From: Panonychus citri
Lineage: Eukaryota; Arthropoda; Arachnida; Trombidiformes; Tetranychidae
DNA: 64,000 nt
Assembly: GCF_014898815.1 (NCBI RefSeq)
Contig: NW_026515545.1
Coordinates: 2,108,001 to 2,172,000, forward strand
Direction: 5' to 3'
The notes beneath the pieces are model-generated. The model saw only the letters and a program-made list of their open reading frames with translations. It searched no databases and was not told where the DNA came from. The position numbers were made by a program, and so were the translations under genes. This document shows, piece by piece, positions 12,106-27,900 of this stretch. How positions within the stretch are numbered: the first letter of the stretch is position 1; each line of letters opens with the position of its first letter.

Positions 12106-15100
12106 ATGGGAGCTTTATCTAAATCTAAAATTCATCCAACAATCAACTCGGAAATCGATGATAATCATAATTTATCAATTCGTCCAGTTAATCACCACAA
12201 GAGCAAAGAATTTTTCAAAATAAATGGTTGGACTCAACCTTTTCATCCTCTTCAACTTCTTGCTTTCTTTTTCTTCTTCTTCTTCACAGGTAAGCATCAT
12301 TTCCGTTTCCTTTTCAATACACCCACAAGTTTTATCATCACAATAAACCATTTTAAAAGCAACAATTTTCACCTCACAATAATAATAAAAAAACATTGAA
12401 ACTTTTTCTCCTCTCAATTGAGATAATGTTATTTTCATCATCATTTTTAAAGGTTTCCGCATCCTTTTCTGTGCCTAATAACATTTTTCTTTGTAATGGT
12501 TTAACTTTGCAAAAGTAATTTAATTGCAAATTTAATGATTAATTATAATCTAACTTTGAGAATGAAAAAAAAGCAATTAATGTAATGGTTAAGTTAATAA
12601 CTTTCTCGTCTCTCTCTCTATGGTGTTATTATTAATGGGCAATCATGCAAATCTTTTTCAATCTTTACCTTGACATTTTCAAATGTTTAATTGCAAAGTC
12701 CATTTTCATTTGTTACTCCAGTGATTTAACCATAATTAAAGATGAGATATAATCAAAATTAAAGTTAATTAAGAGCATAAAAAAGGCTAAAAATTACCTG
12801 GAAAAAGAAACAACCAACCAATCAACTTGGAAAACAAGTTAATCTTATTGATAACTAATCTCATAGACTATTATTAACTCATCCAAAGAGTTAATTTCAT
12901 CTCCAATCATGATCTCTAATTGTTTATCATTTATTTTATCAATAGAAAATTCAATTGATTACAACATTTGATTAGTCTTATTCAATCGAATTTGTAGTTT
13001 TTATAATTAGATTAAATTTTTTCTTTTCTTTTCTTTTTATCTCTTTATTTCCTTTTCCTTTTAGGAATATGTTTCTTCATAATGTTACCAATGCTTCCAA
13101 CTTCATCACTTCGGTATATCGTTTATCCATTAACTGGACTTTTATTTGTGAGCCATTTAATTTTCCACCTGATTAATATAACAATTAATCCCGCTGATCC
13201 TGCTGTGATAGATAAATATGATAATCAACAACAAAATGAATCCCAATCAACTAATCGAAAAGGACCAAAAACTTTCGACAGATCGAAACATAATCACGTC
13301 ATCGAGAATCAATTCTGTTACATTTGTGAAGTTAATGTTGGACCTAAATCGAAACACTGTTCAGTTTGTAATAAGTGCGTTTCCAATTTTGATCATCACT
13401 GTAAATGGTTAAACAATTGTGTCGGTGGAGCTAATTACAGGTAAGTTAATTAATACCTGATCATATCAAATTGTCGATGCTTTCAACCAACCAAATAGTA
13501 ATATTAATGTGTAAACAAATTTCCAACCAGAATTGCTAATTGGCTTTCTGATTGAAAAGTAAACAATATCAACGATACATCGTTAATTTGATGTGATTAC
13601 TTTTTCCCTGATTTATGTGATTAATCAGTAACAATATATGTTAGCACAATTGTCAAGTCTATTTGGGTTAATCAATAGATTGAACTTTTTTTTCACAATT
13701 AACCATAAATGTAGAATGGAAAAAGTTAATTGTTGTTGTATTGTTGTTGTTTGATGATTCTGTTGATTACTATTAACATATAATAGTAAATAGTTAGAAA
13801 CCTTGACCTAAAATAGTACAAATTATGTATTAGTCTATCTAATAGTTTATCAATTCTTTTCTTCTTCTTCATAATTCATGATCAATTGATTCATTCAACT
13901 AATCAATATTATCTCTCCATGTAATGAATGTTTCAACCTTTGAAATGTTATCTTTATTTAGATATTCAATTTTTAATAGAAAACTTTTTTTCATTCATTT
14001 TCATTTCCATTTCCCTCTCTCTCTCTCTCTCATTTCATTATCATGCTCCTCTGATGATATTTATCTCCCTGACTGAATTAATATTGACATGGAAACATTG
14101 AAATTAATGAATATCAATGGTGACGATCAAGACTGTTCCTGGTTTGTGTTACAATTGCAATGATTGGATCTATTAGTATATTCGGGTTGACAATTGTCTT
14201 TACAATTGCTTATTTTAATCAATCAAGTTGGTTTTATGGTAAGTTAATTAGTTTATATGTTTAAATTATTTTCAATTTACCATTTTAATCAATTCGCTAA
14301 TCTCACTGGGAGTGATATAATATGATAAACTTGAACACTTTTCTCAAGGCTCAGTTGATTTCACAAATTAAATCTTTATTTGTTTTGCTAATATTAATCA
14401 AATTGTGAATTAATCGTCAGTAATTTAGATTTGCAATTTGTTTAATTGTATTAATAATTGTAATTCAACAAAAGTTGGTTCCATGATGAAATAATCAGAA
14501 TTAACCTTAACCTTTATATTAATATTTTTTTCATATTTTCTATTATTTGTCAATGATAACCAATATATTGATAAAGTTTAACAATGATTTGATTATTGAT
14601 TAACCTTGATTATGATCATGCAAACGGTTTGGTATATCATTAACTCAGTTAACAATCAATTGATTGTATAAATGTTTGATTATGTGATTAACAATCAATT
14701 TTCACCGATCAATGTAATCAGATTTCAGTTTTTCTGTATCTTCTTGAATCATTAACTTTCAATTGTCTCGAGATTTAGTTGATATTTTTTTTGCTGATTG
14801 TTAATCATTTATAGTAGTCAAATATCATTAATCACAACCAGATAATTGTTAAACTGTTAAGTTAAACAACATTAGCGTTAATTATTCAGTATCTTTATCT
14901 AATTGGTAATTGATCGATTGATGCAATCAAATAATGAATTTACAAAATCGCCTTAAGGTAAATCATGATAAAAATTTAATCGTTGTAATAATTAAACCGT
15001 AACTCAAATGGTTGACTCACAATTAATTGGTTATAATCTAACCAACTCAAGAAAATGGTTCAATAGTAAACAATAAATAATACTTGATTGTCCGAAAGGT

Positions 15101-18033
15101 CAAGGTCACGAAGATTATGTGTCAATCAGTATATTACTACAGCTATTTCATTAGGATATGGATCAATTATTATTAATATTTACCGTTATTTTTTTCACTC
15201 TCTCACAAATTAGTTATATAACTCACATGATCATATTGTTTACACTACAAATCAAATTTCCAATAGTTAATTGCAGTAGATCAATTTAATTATTGAATCA
15301 GTAGTAATCGAAATTATTAAAATTAATTTGAATATCAAGTTATCCTACTTTGGAAATTCAAATATCACTTTATGAGCGTTCAAAGAACGAGCATGGAATT
15401 AGTTTTCGAGCCTTGTATTAGTTTAATATTTTCTTCTAGCATGATATTAGTTTCAGAATTTTCTAACATCCAGTTTGTTATTAATAGAAAAATGTTAATG
15501 TGATTTACTTATAAGATAAAGATTAAATGTTCGACATGTTAGAATCTTCGTCATCTATTAATATCAACACTGAGAATAAGTTGAAAGAGATAATATTGAA
15601 CTGAGAAGTTCAATATGTTTATCGTTTATTTTTTCTTTCGAAATCAGTAAAAGTTCTTGTTTTTGTCAATTCATGTCCAGTTTTTTTCGGTCATGTTAGT
15701 GTTGATTATTCAGTTCGAAATGCTTGAGGGCAGAATTATCTCTAAGTAGTTTTCCTTGTTTTTACAGAATGATAAAGATTGAATAAGATGTGAAAACGAA
15801 CAGAACTTTTTTTCCTCTTCTCTTCTGGAATTTCAAAATAAGAGACAAAGTTAATTGTCTTGACAAGTTTCATGATAAATATTCTAACGAATTGAATAAG
15901 ATATATATGAACGTGATGAGAAATAGAAAAGTTGATAAATATTTTCTCTTCTCGTGATCTTTTTGTATTCAATTTTCAATCATCACTTTCTCATCTTGTC
16001 TTCATTCAACTTTATCATTCTAATCTCTTCCGTTTCATCATCATCATCATTTTCCTCTGTTTTTCTCTTATTTCTATTCAATTCAATTCATCCAGAAATA
16101 CACAATCTCACCATGATGATGGAGAAAAGAACAATAATAATAAAGAATAGAGAAGAAAAACTTTTCCATTGATTTTAATGACTCAGTAAATTTCTCAGAG
16201 AAAATTTCATTCCAATTATCAGGAAAATAACGAGAAAAAAGAAAAATTCTTAACTCGAAAATGATTGAAGTAAATTAGATTCAGGAAATGATTCAAAACA
16301 TGAATAACAATCAAGTTTAAGCTCAACCGAAAAGTTTCAATTCCTTAATCAGATTTACCTTGAAAACGAGAAAAAAATCATCTGAGCTTTAGATTAATTT
16401 ATCATTCAACTTTTAAATTCTCTGGATGAATAAATAACCATTCTAATTATCACCATATTAAAAAGTGTTCATATCCATGGTGATGGAAAACTCAACATCT
16501 GAACCTTTTTCACCAGCGAAAGAAACAAAATCTATGAAATTAATAAAATGATTTACATAATTAAGAGAATATCCTAATAACTTTGAGACTGTTCGAGAAT
16601 AATTCAGTTCTATGCAAATATGTGAGTAGTTCATGAGATAATTTGATGGAAAATTATTTTCTCAACACAGGTAACATTATAGTAGAGAATTAGAATGATG
16701 AAATGTCAATGATGGTAAGAAACTTATCCATGATAAGCTTGGAATCCAAAATTGTAGTGAATATCTAATTATCTTGTATTATATGTACAATATGTTAATC
16801 GAGTAACAATCAGTTTAAACGGAAAATCTAATTGTTATTAGTTAATAAAAAGAGAGGAATGAATATGAAAATGAATTTCCTGAAATGTGAAATGATTTCA
16901 ATCCATCATGATGACTGAGTTCAGTCAAAACAATGAACTATGCAAACTGGTAGACGTTATTATCATTTATTATTTTAACATTCTCATTGGTTACTATGGT
17001 TTTTTACTCAATTCTAAATACATTATCAGAAAAAAAACTTACCTTGTTAATCAAGGAAAAAGCCTAAAGTAAAGTGAGGAAAACAAAAATCAATGAGAAA
17101 AATTAAACTCATTGTTGGTCAGTTCAATGGATTTTATTGATTTTCTTTCAGCTCAATTCCCTTTCCACTGACCAGAAGGAGAATCAAGCAATGAGAGAGA
17201 GAGGGAGAAAAACTATCCAACAATAACATGACTATTTTCATGTAATTTCATTTTATCAATTTAATCAAGGAAATGATTCCTATTATCATAATGATAATTT
17301 GTAAAATATCACCATTTATATGTTAGAAAATAAATCAAAGTGAAATTTTTTTTTTCATCTTCTTCTTTATCTGTCACATTAACATCAGATAATCATTTGA
17401 AATTTTATTCTTATATCAGAATTTGTGATGATATTGTTGCCTGATTCCATCAGAAATCGTATAATGTTTTTAACACGTTTGATGATTTTGATGAAATTGA
17501 ATTTGAAATTTATTCTTTAATTGAAATTCTGATACATTTCTGATCATTTTTCTCTTGATATTGTAAAGCTAAGGGAAAGAAACTGAAAATTGAATTAACT
17601 TGGATTCTCAAGGTTGTCTTATTATTGCTATTTTTTTTCTCGATTCATTTCTTGGTCAGGAATTGATCAACTGAAAACTGATTAACGTTACACTGATTGG
17701 GTTGATTCTGATTGTCAGTTACATGTCGTTAAACATTTTCTCCATCCATTATTGCTAACCAATAGCTGTCGATTTACTAATAATAATAATATGTGTCCAA
17801 AGGCTTTTTCCCACCCATTCATTAAGAGTACTTAATGATTCAAAAGTGTTTCTCATCTCAAGATATCAATAGACACACGAAAATGTCATCATGATATAAC
17901 TCACAATTTACTCAATTTAAACATTATCTCACCATAAATCAGACTTGACCCAATAATCAGTCTATAATAATAGGAATACAAACTGAGTCTCATGAAAATG
18001 ACATGAAGTTGATGATGGAAATTGAAAAGTAAA

Positions 18034-18083
<50 letters not shown>

Positions 18084-19425
18084 CAGACAAATACGATGTA
18101 ACTGTTTTCTTGATGAGCATCAATTTGTTGACACTTTTTATTTCGTCCCAATCTTTCAATAGAAACAGAACTATTTCCATTCTTGGTTTAATCTTCATCT
18201 TGACCGTTTTTTCTAGTTCATCCTTTTCATCTTCATTATATTAGTTATCACCATTCTCATCATAATCATCATTATCCTCTCTCTCTCTCTCTCTCTCTCC
18301 ACTCTATCCTCTTAATCTTAACTTTTCTACTTGCAACTATTAACTTAACTTATCTTTTTCTTCATCAATGTGATGATTATTTCTCATCTTGATATAATTC
18401 TTGTTATAACAATAACATTGGAAACAAGAGGATGAAGATAAAGATGATGAAAACACATTCTTTTTTTCTGCTTTTCTCGCAATATTTTTAATCTTCTTCA
18501 TGATGACTCCTTCATGATATTTGAACGAATAGCTTACCAATAGTTCTGAAATGTGAGGACAGAAAATGGATCAGACTTTCAGTTTATACACCAAAAAGAT
18601 GAAACCAATATTTTCAGTTATCATCATCTCGTTTCTATCACATTCAACTATGCCGAATATCATTACATGCATAGCACTTGAATGATTTCCACCTAACAAC
18701 ACATAACACTGAACAATATTTGTTAATATGATATTCACATTTCACTCAGAATCATTTCCTTTTCAACCGATATGATTATTTTTATACTTGACCTTTTCTT
18801 GGACAGTTCAAGTAAAAGCTAATGAGCTAACGATAATATCATTTACTGAGGAATCGTGTTATTTATTGACAGTTCACCAAATATATTCAGATGAAAAAAT
18901 GTCGAATTTCAAAATCTAATAATCGTTTTCGTTTTCGTTTTCGTTTTCTAGCAGTTTTAAACTATTTCAAGATAATTAAATTCTAAATTTCTAACATTAA
19001 TGTACAATGTAAACTGTTGAAAAAGAAACTGAATCATAGAGCTTGATGATGAATACCCTTTGAAATTGAGCTATAAACATAATCTCCGTAAATGTTAAAG
19101 CAATTAACTTACTAGATCTAATTATGAATCAATCATGGATAGAAAAATAAATAAATATTCATTTACATTGTCCTATTCGGTTAATCTGATTGTTATGATG
19201 ATTTTCAAAGGTAAATTATGTCATCTCTTTGCTTGCTCTAGATTATCATCATGTCAATGAGATTAAATGTCAACCAGAAATATATATATGATGAATTATT
19301 GATTGCAAGTGAATCAAATTTGATTAGACAAATGATTCGCCCTGAAAAATAGGTATGAAAACTCATGTTCTGGTTACTCAGTAAATTTGATAACCTTTGA
19401 GTGTTTCATTTCTCATGGTCAACTT

Positions 19426-19467
<42 letters not shown>

Positions 19468-21886
19468 ATTTTCTGGACAAAAGTTTTCGTGAGTTTAATC
19501 AGCTTAAAGTGACCACAAAGTGTATAATAGTTTGATCTTGGTTCATTTTCCATTTTCAACCTTAGCATTGACATTTATCATGAAACTCAATCTTTACAGG
19601 GGAGATGAAAAAAAGTAAACATCTAACAAGGAAAAGAAAAGATAAAACAAACTTTTCATTCTCATTGTATGTTTACATGGTGATGGGTGAAAATGAAACG
19701 AAAACTCTGTATATATATTGAAACTCTGTTGAGAATTTAGAACTTTTCTCAAATTCTTCAAGAGATAAACTGATAAAATGTTTGCCCATTGGCTTAAATT
19801 TCAACAGAAGAAAAATTTCATCTTGTTACCCTGAGGCTATATAACATTATAAGCTTAACGAACAAATAAAAAAACATTTCAAACAGCAATGAACGAGAAT
19901 GGTAATGATTTAGTAGATTATTCAGTTTACCATTGAGCTGATTGCTCTTGAAAATGTTGATTACAATAATTAATTAGTCTTGATGAGTAGTTGAACTGTC
20001 AATTAACTTAATCATTTAGATTTTCATTTTCGCTGAAACATTCAATTCATTGATTGACATTTGGGTTTATCACCTTTCCCATTAATGCTCAAGTTTTGTT
20101 TCACTTTCATGATTGATTGATCATCGATAATATTAATAGTCCAATAGGATGACAGTTATATAAATGATAAGAGACTAGGAAACGGAAGTAAAAAGTACTT
20201 AGCATGATAATAATCTCTCTCATTATTATTACGATGCTAGCATTTTGTATTTTCTTCAATATTTTTCTTAGCATTTATAATAATACTGAGTATGATAATA
20301 ATTAGTAAAAGATAGGAAATGTCCACATGAAACTTGGAAATCCGGAAATAGAATCGATAACATTGAAAGGGGAAAAAAGGTAGAACCGGAAATCGATTCA
20401 ATATTTTCCATCTAGAGAGCTGGAAAAGGGAAATAACATTTACTAAGATGAATGTTGAAACATAATTGTCTAGGATATTTTCTTACATGAATATGGAAAT
20501 TCTGAAATTGTTCCAATCAGAATGCTAAATATGATATTCATATATAAAATTACAAATACACACAAATGTAATAAAATCGAAACAAATTGAAAAATTGGAC
20601 TAAATTGTAATAAAAAAAAGGTAGAAAATGTAATCGGCTTGTAACCAATGAGAATTGTCAGAACTTTAAGAAAAATGTTGTCATTGAAAAGTCACGTTCA
20701 CTTTTAGGTAAAAAATGATGGAAGAAAAAAGTTCAAACAAGAATCAGAATCATGTAAATAAAGGTAAATATTAACAGATAATCTGAATCATCTTGACATT
20801 ATCATCTTCATCTTGCCAAGTAGCTGCAGCATCTTTCATCCATTTCCATTTACTTCCATCAATTCACCTTCTTGATTTATCGATTGAAATAATATATATA
20901 AAAAAGAGACGAAAAAGAAAAAAAAAGTTCTTTTTACTGAAAATTTTTTTCTTCTTGTTCTCAAATCAATAAACAATTTCATTCGTTTGTATATAATATA
21001 AGTTTATCTTGAGCATCTCTTTTAATAGGTTAGTATTATATGTACTTTCCTCATCAAAGGATAGATGAAGATGGAAACTCACTGTCTCTTTCCTGCTTTT
21101 TTTATTCTTTCAAAATTTCATCTATTCTGTTTCCTGTGAGAAAATGTCAAATCCCTTTTTTTACACTCTCATTTCATCATCTTTCTCCGTCATCCCCCTG
21201 AATTTATCATCTTCTAATATTTACTTGAATGCTTTTCCATCACCATGTTCCCTTCATAATATTACATGACACCCTTAATGAACAGTTTTCAATTTTCATT
21301 TCATATCAACATTCAATTCATCAAATCAATCAAAAATGTTGGACTTTTTTTGCTCAAACAAAATAATCATTAAGATATTGATACTGAGACTGAGCTTTTA
21401 GCTTGATAGTATTCCTATTTTCCTGATGGAATGAACTGAAATGTTTGGAATGTAATTGATTCATGATAATTTTATAAATTGAATAAATTTTCACGTGGTA
21501 AAAACAATGTAAATTATATATTTGCAAATCTCAAGTGTTATAATCCATCATGAATCAAATTTCGAGAATAATCTGAGCTTCTTATTCACCATCATGGTTC
21601 TTGATTGTTTCTTTTGCAATTCTGATCTAATAACATGTTTGAATATTTTCGAGTCTCTAAAAGTGATAACTTTTCTCTTATTTATTGATTCTTGTTTATC
21701 TCATGAGATTAACGATTTTCTTATTCACCTTGTTAGCAAGAAGGTGATTCCATGTCGTTGATATATTATAAGTAGTATTCATCTTGTATAATAATTAAAT
21801 CAGAATTATTTATGTTAATCATGATTCAGAAAACTTATTCCATGATTAAAGAGCGGAACAATTTTCTTAACTCTCTTCCTCTCCAA

Positions 21887-21938
<52 letters not shown>

Positions 21939-24900
21939 AGCTTTATTGATTAATTGCTAATTAATTTCACTTGTTAGAACTTTTCTTTCTTCCAAATCAA
22001 AACTTTCACTCGAGAGTATGATCAATGTTGAAGAAAATATATTATCACAACATTGAGTATCCAATGGTGAGATTAACGATGAAGCAAAAAATAAACTGAT
22101 CACGTTGATAACTTACCTGAACATGATAGATTACTAAACTTTTGAGTGAATTTGATAACTTGAATTATGATGAAAAAAATACATTCAAGATCAAGGGAAA
22201 AGGAGATTTATGATCATGTGATTTTCATGATACTACATCTAAATAGATACTCGTATAATTAAGGTAACCATGAATTCAGTGATCTATTTAAAATTCTGAT
22301 GATGAATCAGTATCCAAAAGGTATATACAACTGTAAAAGATGATCAACTTTTACACATTTATATCCAATTTCCAGGGAGTGAGAAATTGAACTGATATTT
22401 AATATGGAAAATGATAACATTGGATTGAATCAATATTATTATTAATACTATTTATAAATAAACAGAAATCACTGGAAAAGTTTCACTTGACATTTATCTC
22501 TATCACATCTTGGAACTGACCATAGGTTATTATTTATCATGAGAGAAAAAGCAGAAAAAAAAGATGATAGAATCATCTTCATCATGATGGTCTGAGTTAA
22601 CGATAACCATGATCCATGGGAAAACAGGGAGTAGATAAAGTAAAGAATTGACTATTAAGAGTTATAGTTTATTTCTCATTGGAAAAATTTATTCAATGAA
22701 TATCAAGTTGAATGTGAAATGTAATTTTCAACTTGTAAATGAATAATGAACATCATTTTCTCAGAAACTAATTCTCAGAATGTTCATCTCATGAATCTAA
22801 CGATAATCTCTTAGAGATATTTATAACATTGAATAGTTGAGAGAGAGAGAGCGAAAAAATAATTCCAATACAATTGATGATTAACTAAAAGCTAATAATC
22901 TGTTGATTATTTTCAGCTTATGTTATTAGATTAAAGTTAATCAACGGGAGAAAAAATCTATACTAAATGTTGAATAATATGGTAAATTAATTTTCCATCT
23001 CAATATCATCATCGTCATGAAACTTTATTTAATAAGATTATGCTAAGAATGAATCGATTCCACATTTCTGTTGGTAATAATTTCATGATATTCTTAAAGG
23101 TTAATTAACCATTTCATTGAGAAAAGAAAAAGTAATCAACTATTAATAAAAACCAAATTCTTACAATTTAATTCAACAATAAAGAAAAATAATCTAATAC
23201 AAAATCAAAAACCAGACAATTAACTAATAGCAATTTAAATGAAACAGTAACAGAATTGAATTTATTTTCAACTCAACTGAAAATAAAATCGTCTTTCAAA
23301 TATCATATAAATATAAGTTATCACTTTTCACTCCCAGTGCTCAGTCAAACTTTGATAACGATTAAGTTAATTGATTATATCAATTAAGCTCATTTTGTTT
23401 TTTTTTCTTGTTTCGCCAAAATTAACTAATTGGAACAAATTAATTTACTTTAATTGTCTCTTCTCTCAGATGAATCAATTTGGGAAGATGATTTTATAAC
23501 AAATGGTCTACTTCGTGCCTACATCATCAATCCATCAACGTGTTATCGTTCAATATGGATAACGATTATCATGATGACAAGTATCTTATCCCTTGTCACA
23601 GGTATCCTACTTTTGCATCTTCTATGTTTCCACATTTTCCTTAGTAAGTAATCTTAATACCCTTTTCCAGCACTTAACGTTAATCTATTATGAAGCTCAT
23701 CTCAAATATAATCGAACCTCATTATTAACTATTCACAATTAATCATCTATCATCTATTATTATGTCGATTTTTTTTCCTTTTTCCTTTATCCGATAATCA
23801 TCCATGAATATTGAGAAAAACTTTCGCCTATTTTTTTCTTCACAATTTCCAGAAATTCTGAATAGAGATAAAATCCTTCTGATGATTCCTTCTAAGTGTC
23901 CTGTTATTTATTTATTACTATCGTTAGTAAGATAACATTTTCTTTGGCAAATTCTGGTTAATTGTTTTCCTCTTGATCGTAACAAATTGTTTCTCTTTGA
24001 TTACCTTGAAACTTTCTTAATCGTTAGAATTGATTAATGGTAAAATAATTTGATTCTAATGGAAATTATTTCAATACTTTTCCATGTTTTTTTTTCTATT
24101 CTCGATTTTTTATCATTCATATAAACAGTTATTTATACGTTCCGATATTAATGATGTTTCATTTTCTATTTATCTTCCTTAATCATTACCTGGAATTAGT
24201 AACGATTCACATTATTAATTATAATCACTTTCTTTCTTCCAACGACAATTTAGGCTCTTTAATTTGGTAGAAAACTTTAATTTACTTTATTTATCTTATA
24301 CGATTTAGATTATTAAACTGAATCAAAACTTATTATGACTTTTATCACCTTGAGAATAACGATCGAAGATCTAAATCTATTGATTGGTTGAAACTTTTGC
24401 AAATTCGAGGAAAATGTTCTTGATCTTTCGCAATCTGTACTTCGAAACTTTTTCATTAGTTGGACAACTTTTTTTTCCTTATAATTGAACAATCGAATTA
24501 GTTTTTTTTTCTATTAGAACTTTAATTGAATCGAATTTGTGAAATAAGAATGGAAATTCTGAAATATTATCGTTTCATTTTGATTTTCATCTTCTCGAAA
24601 ATGATTCAAGTGAATACAATCGAATCTAAATCAATGTTGATGATAATAGCAGTTCTTTTGATTTAAACCAATGAATGGTGAATATTTTATGCTGCAAATC
24701 ATCAGTATTGAATGATAAATATCATGATGATAATAAAAAACGGGATGAACTATAAAACCATTAGGAAATATTTACTAAAGCAGGAATATGAAAAGAGAGA
24801 AACCTCAAAATCCTCAGGAATACATGATATATTGTCAGAATTTGGATGGGAAACAGGGAAATAGTTCATGTTTAACCATGGTAAATGCTCACTCATGTCA

Positions 24901-27900
24901 GAACTTTTCTTTCATTTCCATTTGCTCCCATCAACAAGGAGAGTCAACGATTATCATAATCATCATAATTCCTTCAGCTCTCCCTTCAGTCTTCATCTCT
25001 CAACAACAACATTCTCTCTCATCATCATGCCTCTCCTCCTTCTACTCCAAACCTAAACTTAGTTACTTATCCATTCTATTGAACTCGAATGACTATTTGT
25101 CCTTCCACCTAAAACCTGAATCAAAATGAATCTGATTCAGCAGAATCAGTGAACAAGGAATTCAGGAGAGAGAAAGAGAAGAAAAAATGATAAAAAACAT
25201 GGGGAAAAGAGAGAAAATAATAAAATCAATATTCTTTTTTATTCCTCATTTCCATCATTCCAAAGTTTCTCATGTGTACTTTTCATCGGTAGCATCAGTT
25301 TTTTACATTATTCTTTTAATATTCATAAATATCTCCATCAATATGCACATTTCGATGATAATATTCAAGAAAAAGATTATTACAATTAAGCTCAGGAATC
25401 TATAAGTTTTTCTCCAATGTAATAGCAATAGAAGCACAAAAAGAACGCATCATTGGATAATACAATAGTTCAACTGCTCGAACTCAAGTTCGAGTCATTC
25501 ATGACAGAACGTGGTGCAAACATGCATATATAAACCTGACAAATCGCTCAATAAATTACCTTTCACTATCGATTATCATATGTTCATGATAAGTTATTAA
25601 TAACCTGCATTCATTACTAATTGAAATATGTGATTGTATTAATAGTTTATTGTCCCAGTCTAAACTATTATTACATTAATCAGAATATCAAAGAAAAGGT
25701 ATGATAACCAATAATCATGATTAAATTGAATTGAATACTTGAAACATTAATTGAGACTTTAACTCTGTATGTTATTAATAATAAGTGTGTTTTGATTAAT
25801 ATTGTTATTGTTTATCAAATTTACATATTAATTGATATTCTTTTGATATGATTACTTCAACCAGAATGGATGAAATTATTCATAACAATTAGTTTATGAT
25901 TCTTGACAACTCATGATGGGAATTGCGAGTAGATTTTGTATTACAATAATATTATTCTTATGTTGGGAATTTTCATCTTTAGCATCCTCATCATCTCCTC
26001 TTTTTCCTTAGTTTTTGCTCACTAAATCTTCCCATTCAATCATCATCTCACTCTTACTATTACTTTTCATCATCTTCTTCATGATAATCACCTGAATACG
26101 AACCAGAAAATCATTGAACCAACGATTTAAACTTCATCATTCATTTGCATGCAAATGAATACAATTTTTTTTACTCTTCTTTCATATGAACAATTAACTC
26201 TAATCACAATTATACTAACCAAGAAAATAAAGAGACTAATACAATTATTATTATTATTATTACAATCTAATCAAAAATAACAAAAAAAAAAGAAAAACAT
26301 TTTCTGTAAACAAGAAAAATACAATAACAACAATGATCATCAAGTATAATCTGTGAACATTTATCATGAAAGTCTTGGAACATGAATTTTCATGATGTGA
26401 CAGAAAAACTGGTTAGCTAAACATCAATGAGGATTTTAATGTAATTACTCTTGTTAATCAATCTTAATCCAAATGAATAGTAACAATAATAACATTAGTA
26501 ACTTTGATAATCAAGAAGAGGAAAAAAAAAATATCACAACTATGAAGGTGAACAAAAAAATGATTTATTATTATGATTCATGTAGGAAACAATTTCTCAT
26601 GATAAAAAAAATGAATATAACTCAGCAAAAGGTTACCTATTATTATTATTATTATCGAGAAAACCTCTGATATAAAAACCTGATAGGTTATTATTTATCG
26701 ATCCCAACATTGGTCAGCATCCTCATCACTCTCAATGGTCATCACCAGGCAGAAGGATAAAAAAAAATCACATTTCTTCAAGATGGAAGGACAAGAAACT
26801 ACAACCTTTTCTTTTGGTATCTGAATATGTACATCAACTAATTGTCCAATTTTCCCTATTATTATAACGGTAAAATGGTTGACTTTGATTATCCTTATAT
26901 TGGTTATCCAACATTGATTAACATCCAACAATTAAATGTCTTGATTGTCTTCCATCTCACTTTTATCCAATCCTTCAATTAGCCTAAAAGTTTCGTTACC
27001 TGTCCAGTAATAGTTATTACTGAACAGAATTACTTTATATAAATATAATTTTTTTCTTATTAAATTATAACCTTTTTTTTTATTATATTTTCTCCTTCAA
27101 ATGTTGACTATTAACTGGACATTCAGTGAAAAGGAAAAGGAAATGTTCAATGTCCATTAATCGTAATAAGTCAATTAGTTTAAATCATTTTTCTTTCACA
27201 TAAGCTTCTTAAATGTTACTATTACATTACATTGATTAACTTTCCACCGATACAAATTACATAGGAAACCAAAGGAAAAAAAGTTCATTTTTCTTTTCGA
27301 TAACAATTTATTATTAGTAATACAACAGATTAAATTGATTAGGATAAAAATCTGATTAACTGATTTAATTTGTTTCTGTTTCTCTGTTAAAAAAAATAAC
27401 CAATTGATAACCTTTTAATATGAATCACTTGAATTCAATTTACCATGTAGGTGAATTGGTTATTCAGGGGAAAATTAATATTAACATCTCTCAATGATTG
27501 ACTGGATAAAATAATATAAATTACATGGTGAATAAGTGTCCAATTAATTAGATTGACTAATTTGTTTAGGTTCATCTCTATGTATATATAAGATACTTTA
27601 GTATTTCCTGGTGATGAATTGAGATTAAGATTGAAATTGATTATTCAATTTCATGAGAGTTACAATAATATTGATATATAACAAGTGGTAAACCTTAATT
27701 TCTTACCATTCTCAAGGCAATTCTGTTACATGAAATGTTAGTAATAGTTGAGTTTCAATATCATAATCAATTTGGATACTCTGAGTATGTCAATATACAT
27801 GATGATTGTCATTGCCTTGGCTATGTGTATATATACAGTTTATTAAATTATCATGATGATTATTAGCATGATTGCTGATTGATTAATCAAATTAATACAT

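Larger units (their letters stand above)
14239..23469 (+). other. 9.2-kb intron of the DHHC gene
   Basis: Bounded by GTAAGT at 14239 and CTCTCAG ending at 23469. No ORF with a recognisable domain occurs on either strand. It holds several (CT)n/(GA)n runs and one (CGTTTT) run at about 18923-18948. Exons on both sides join in phase and encode adjacent parts of the same domain, so the intron is well supported. Confidence 0.8.

Noticed and set aside
21522..21761. 79-codon ORF in the 9.2-kb intron
   Set aside because: No domain or codon signature beyond what AT-rich DNA gives by chance, and the flanking DHHC exons splice across it in phase.
25478..25500. Short inverted repeat CTCGAAC/GTTCGAG
   Set aside because: Only 7-bp arms; expected by chance in several kilobases and without flanking duplications.
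24788..26931. Four ORFs of 60-110 codons in the DHHC intron
   Set aside because: They are low-complexity (Asn, Ile, Tyr, Ser runs), lack domains and overlap each other in different frames; they are typical of AT-rich spacer.
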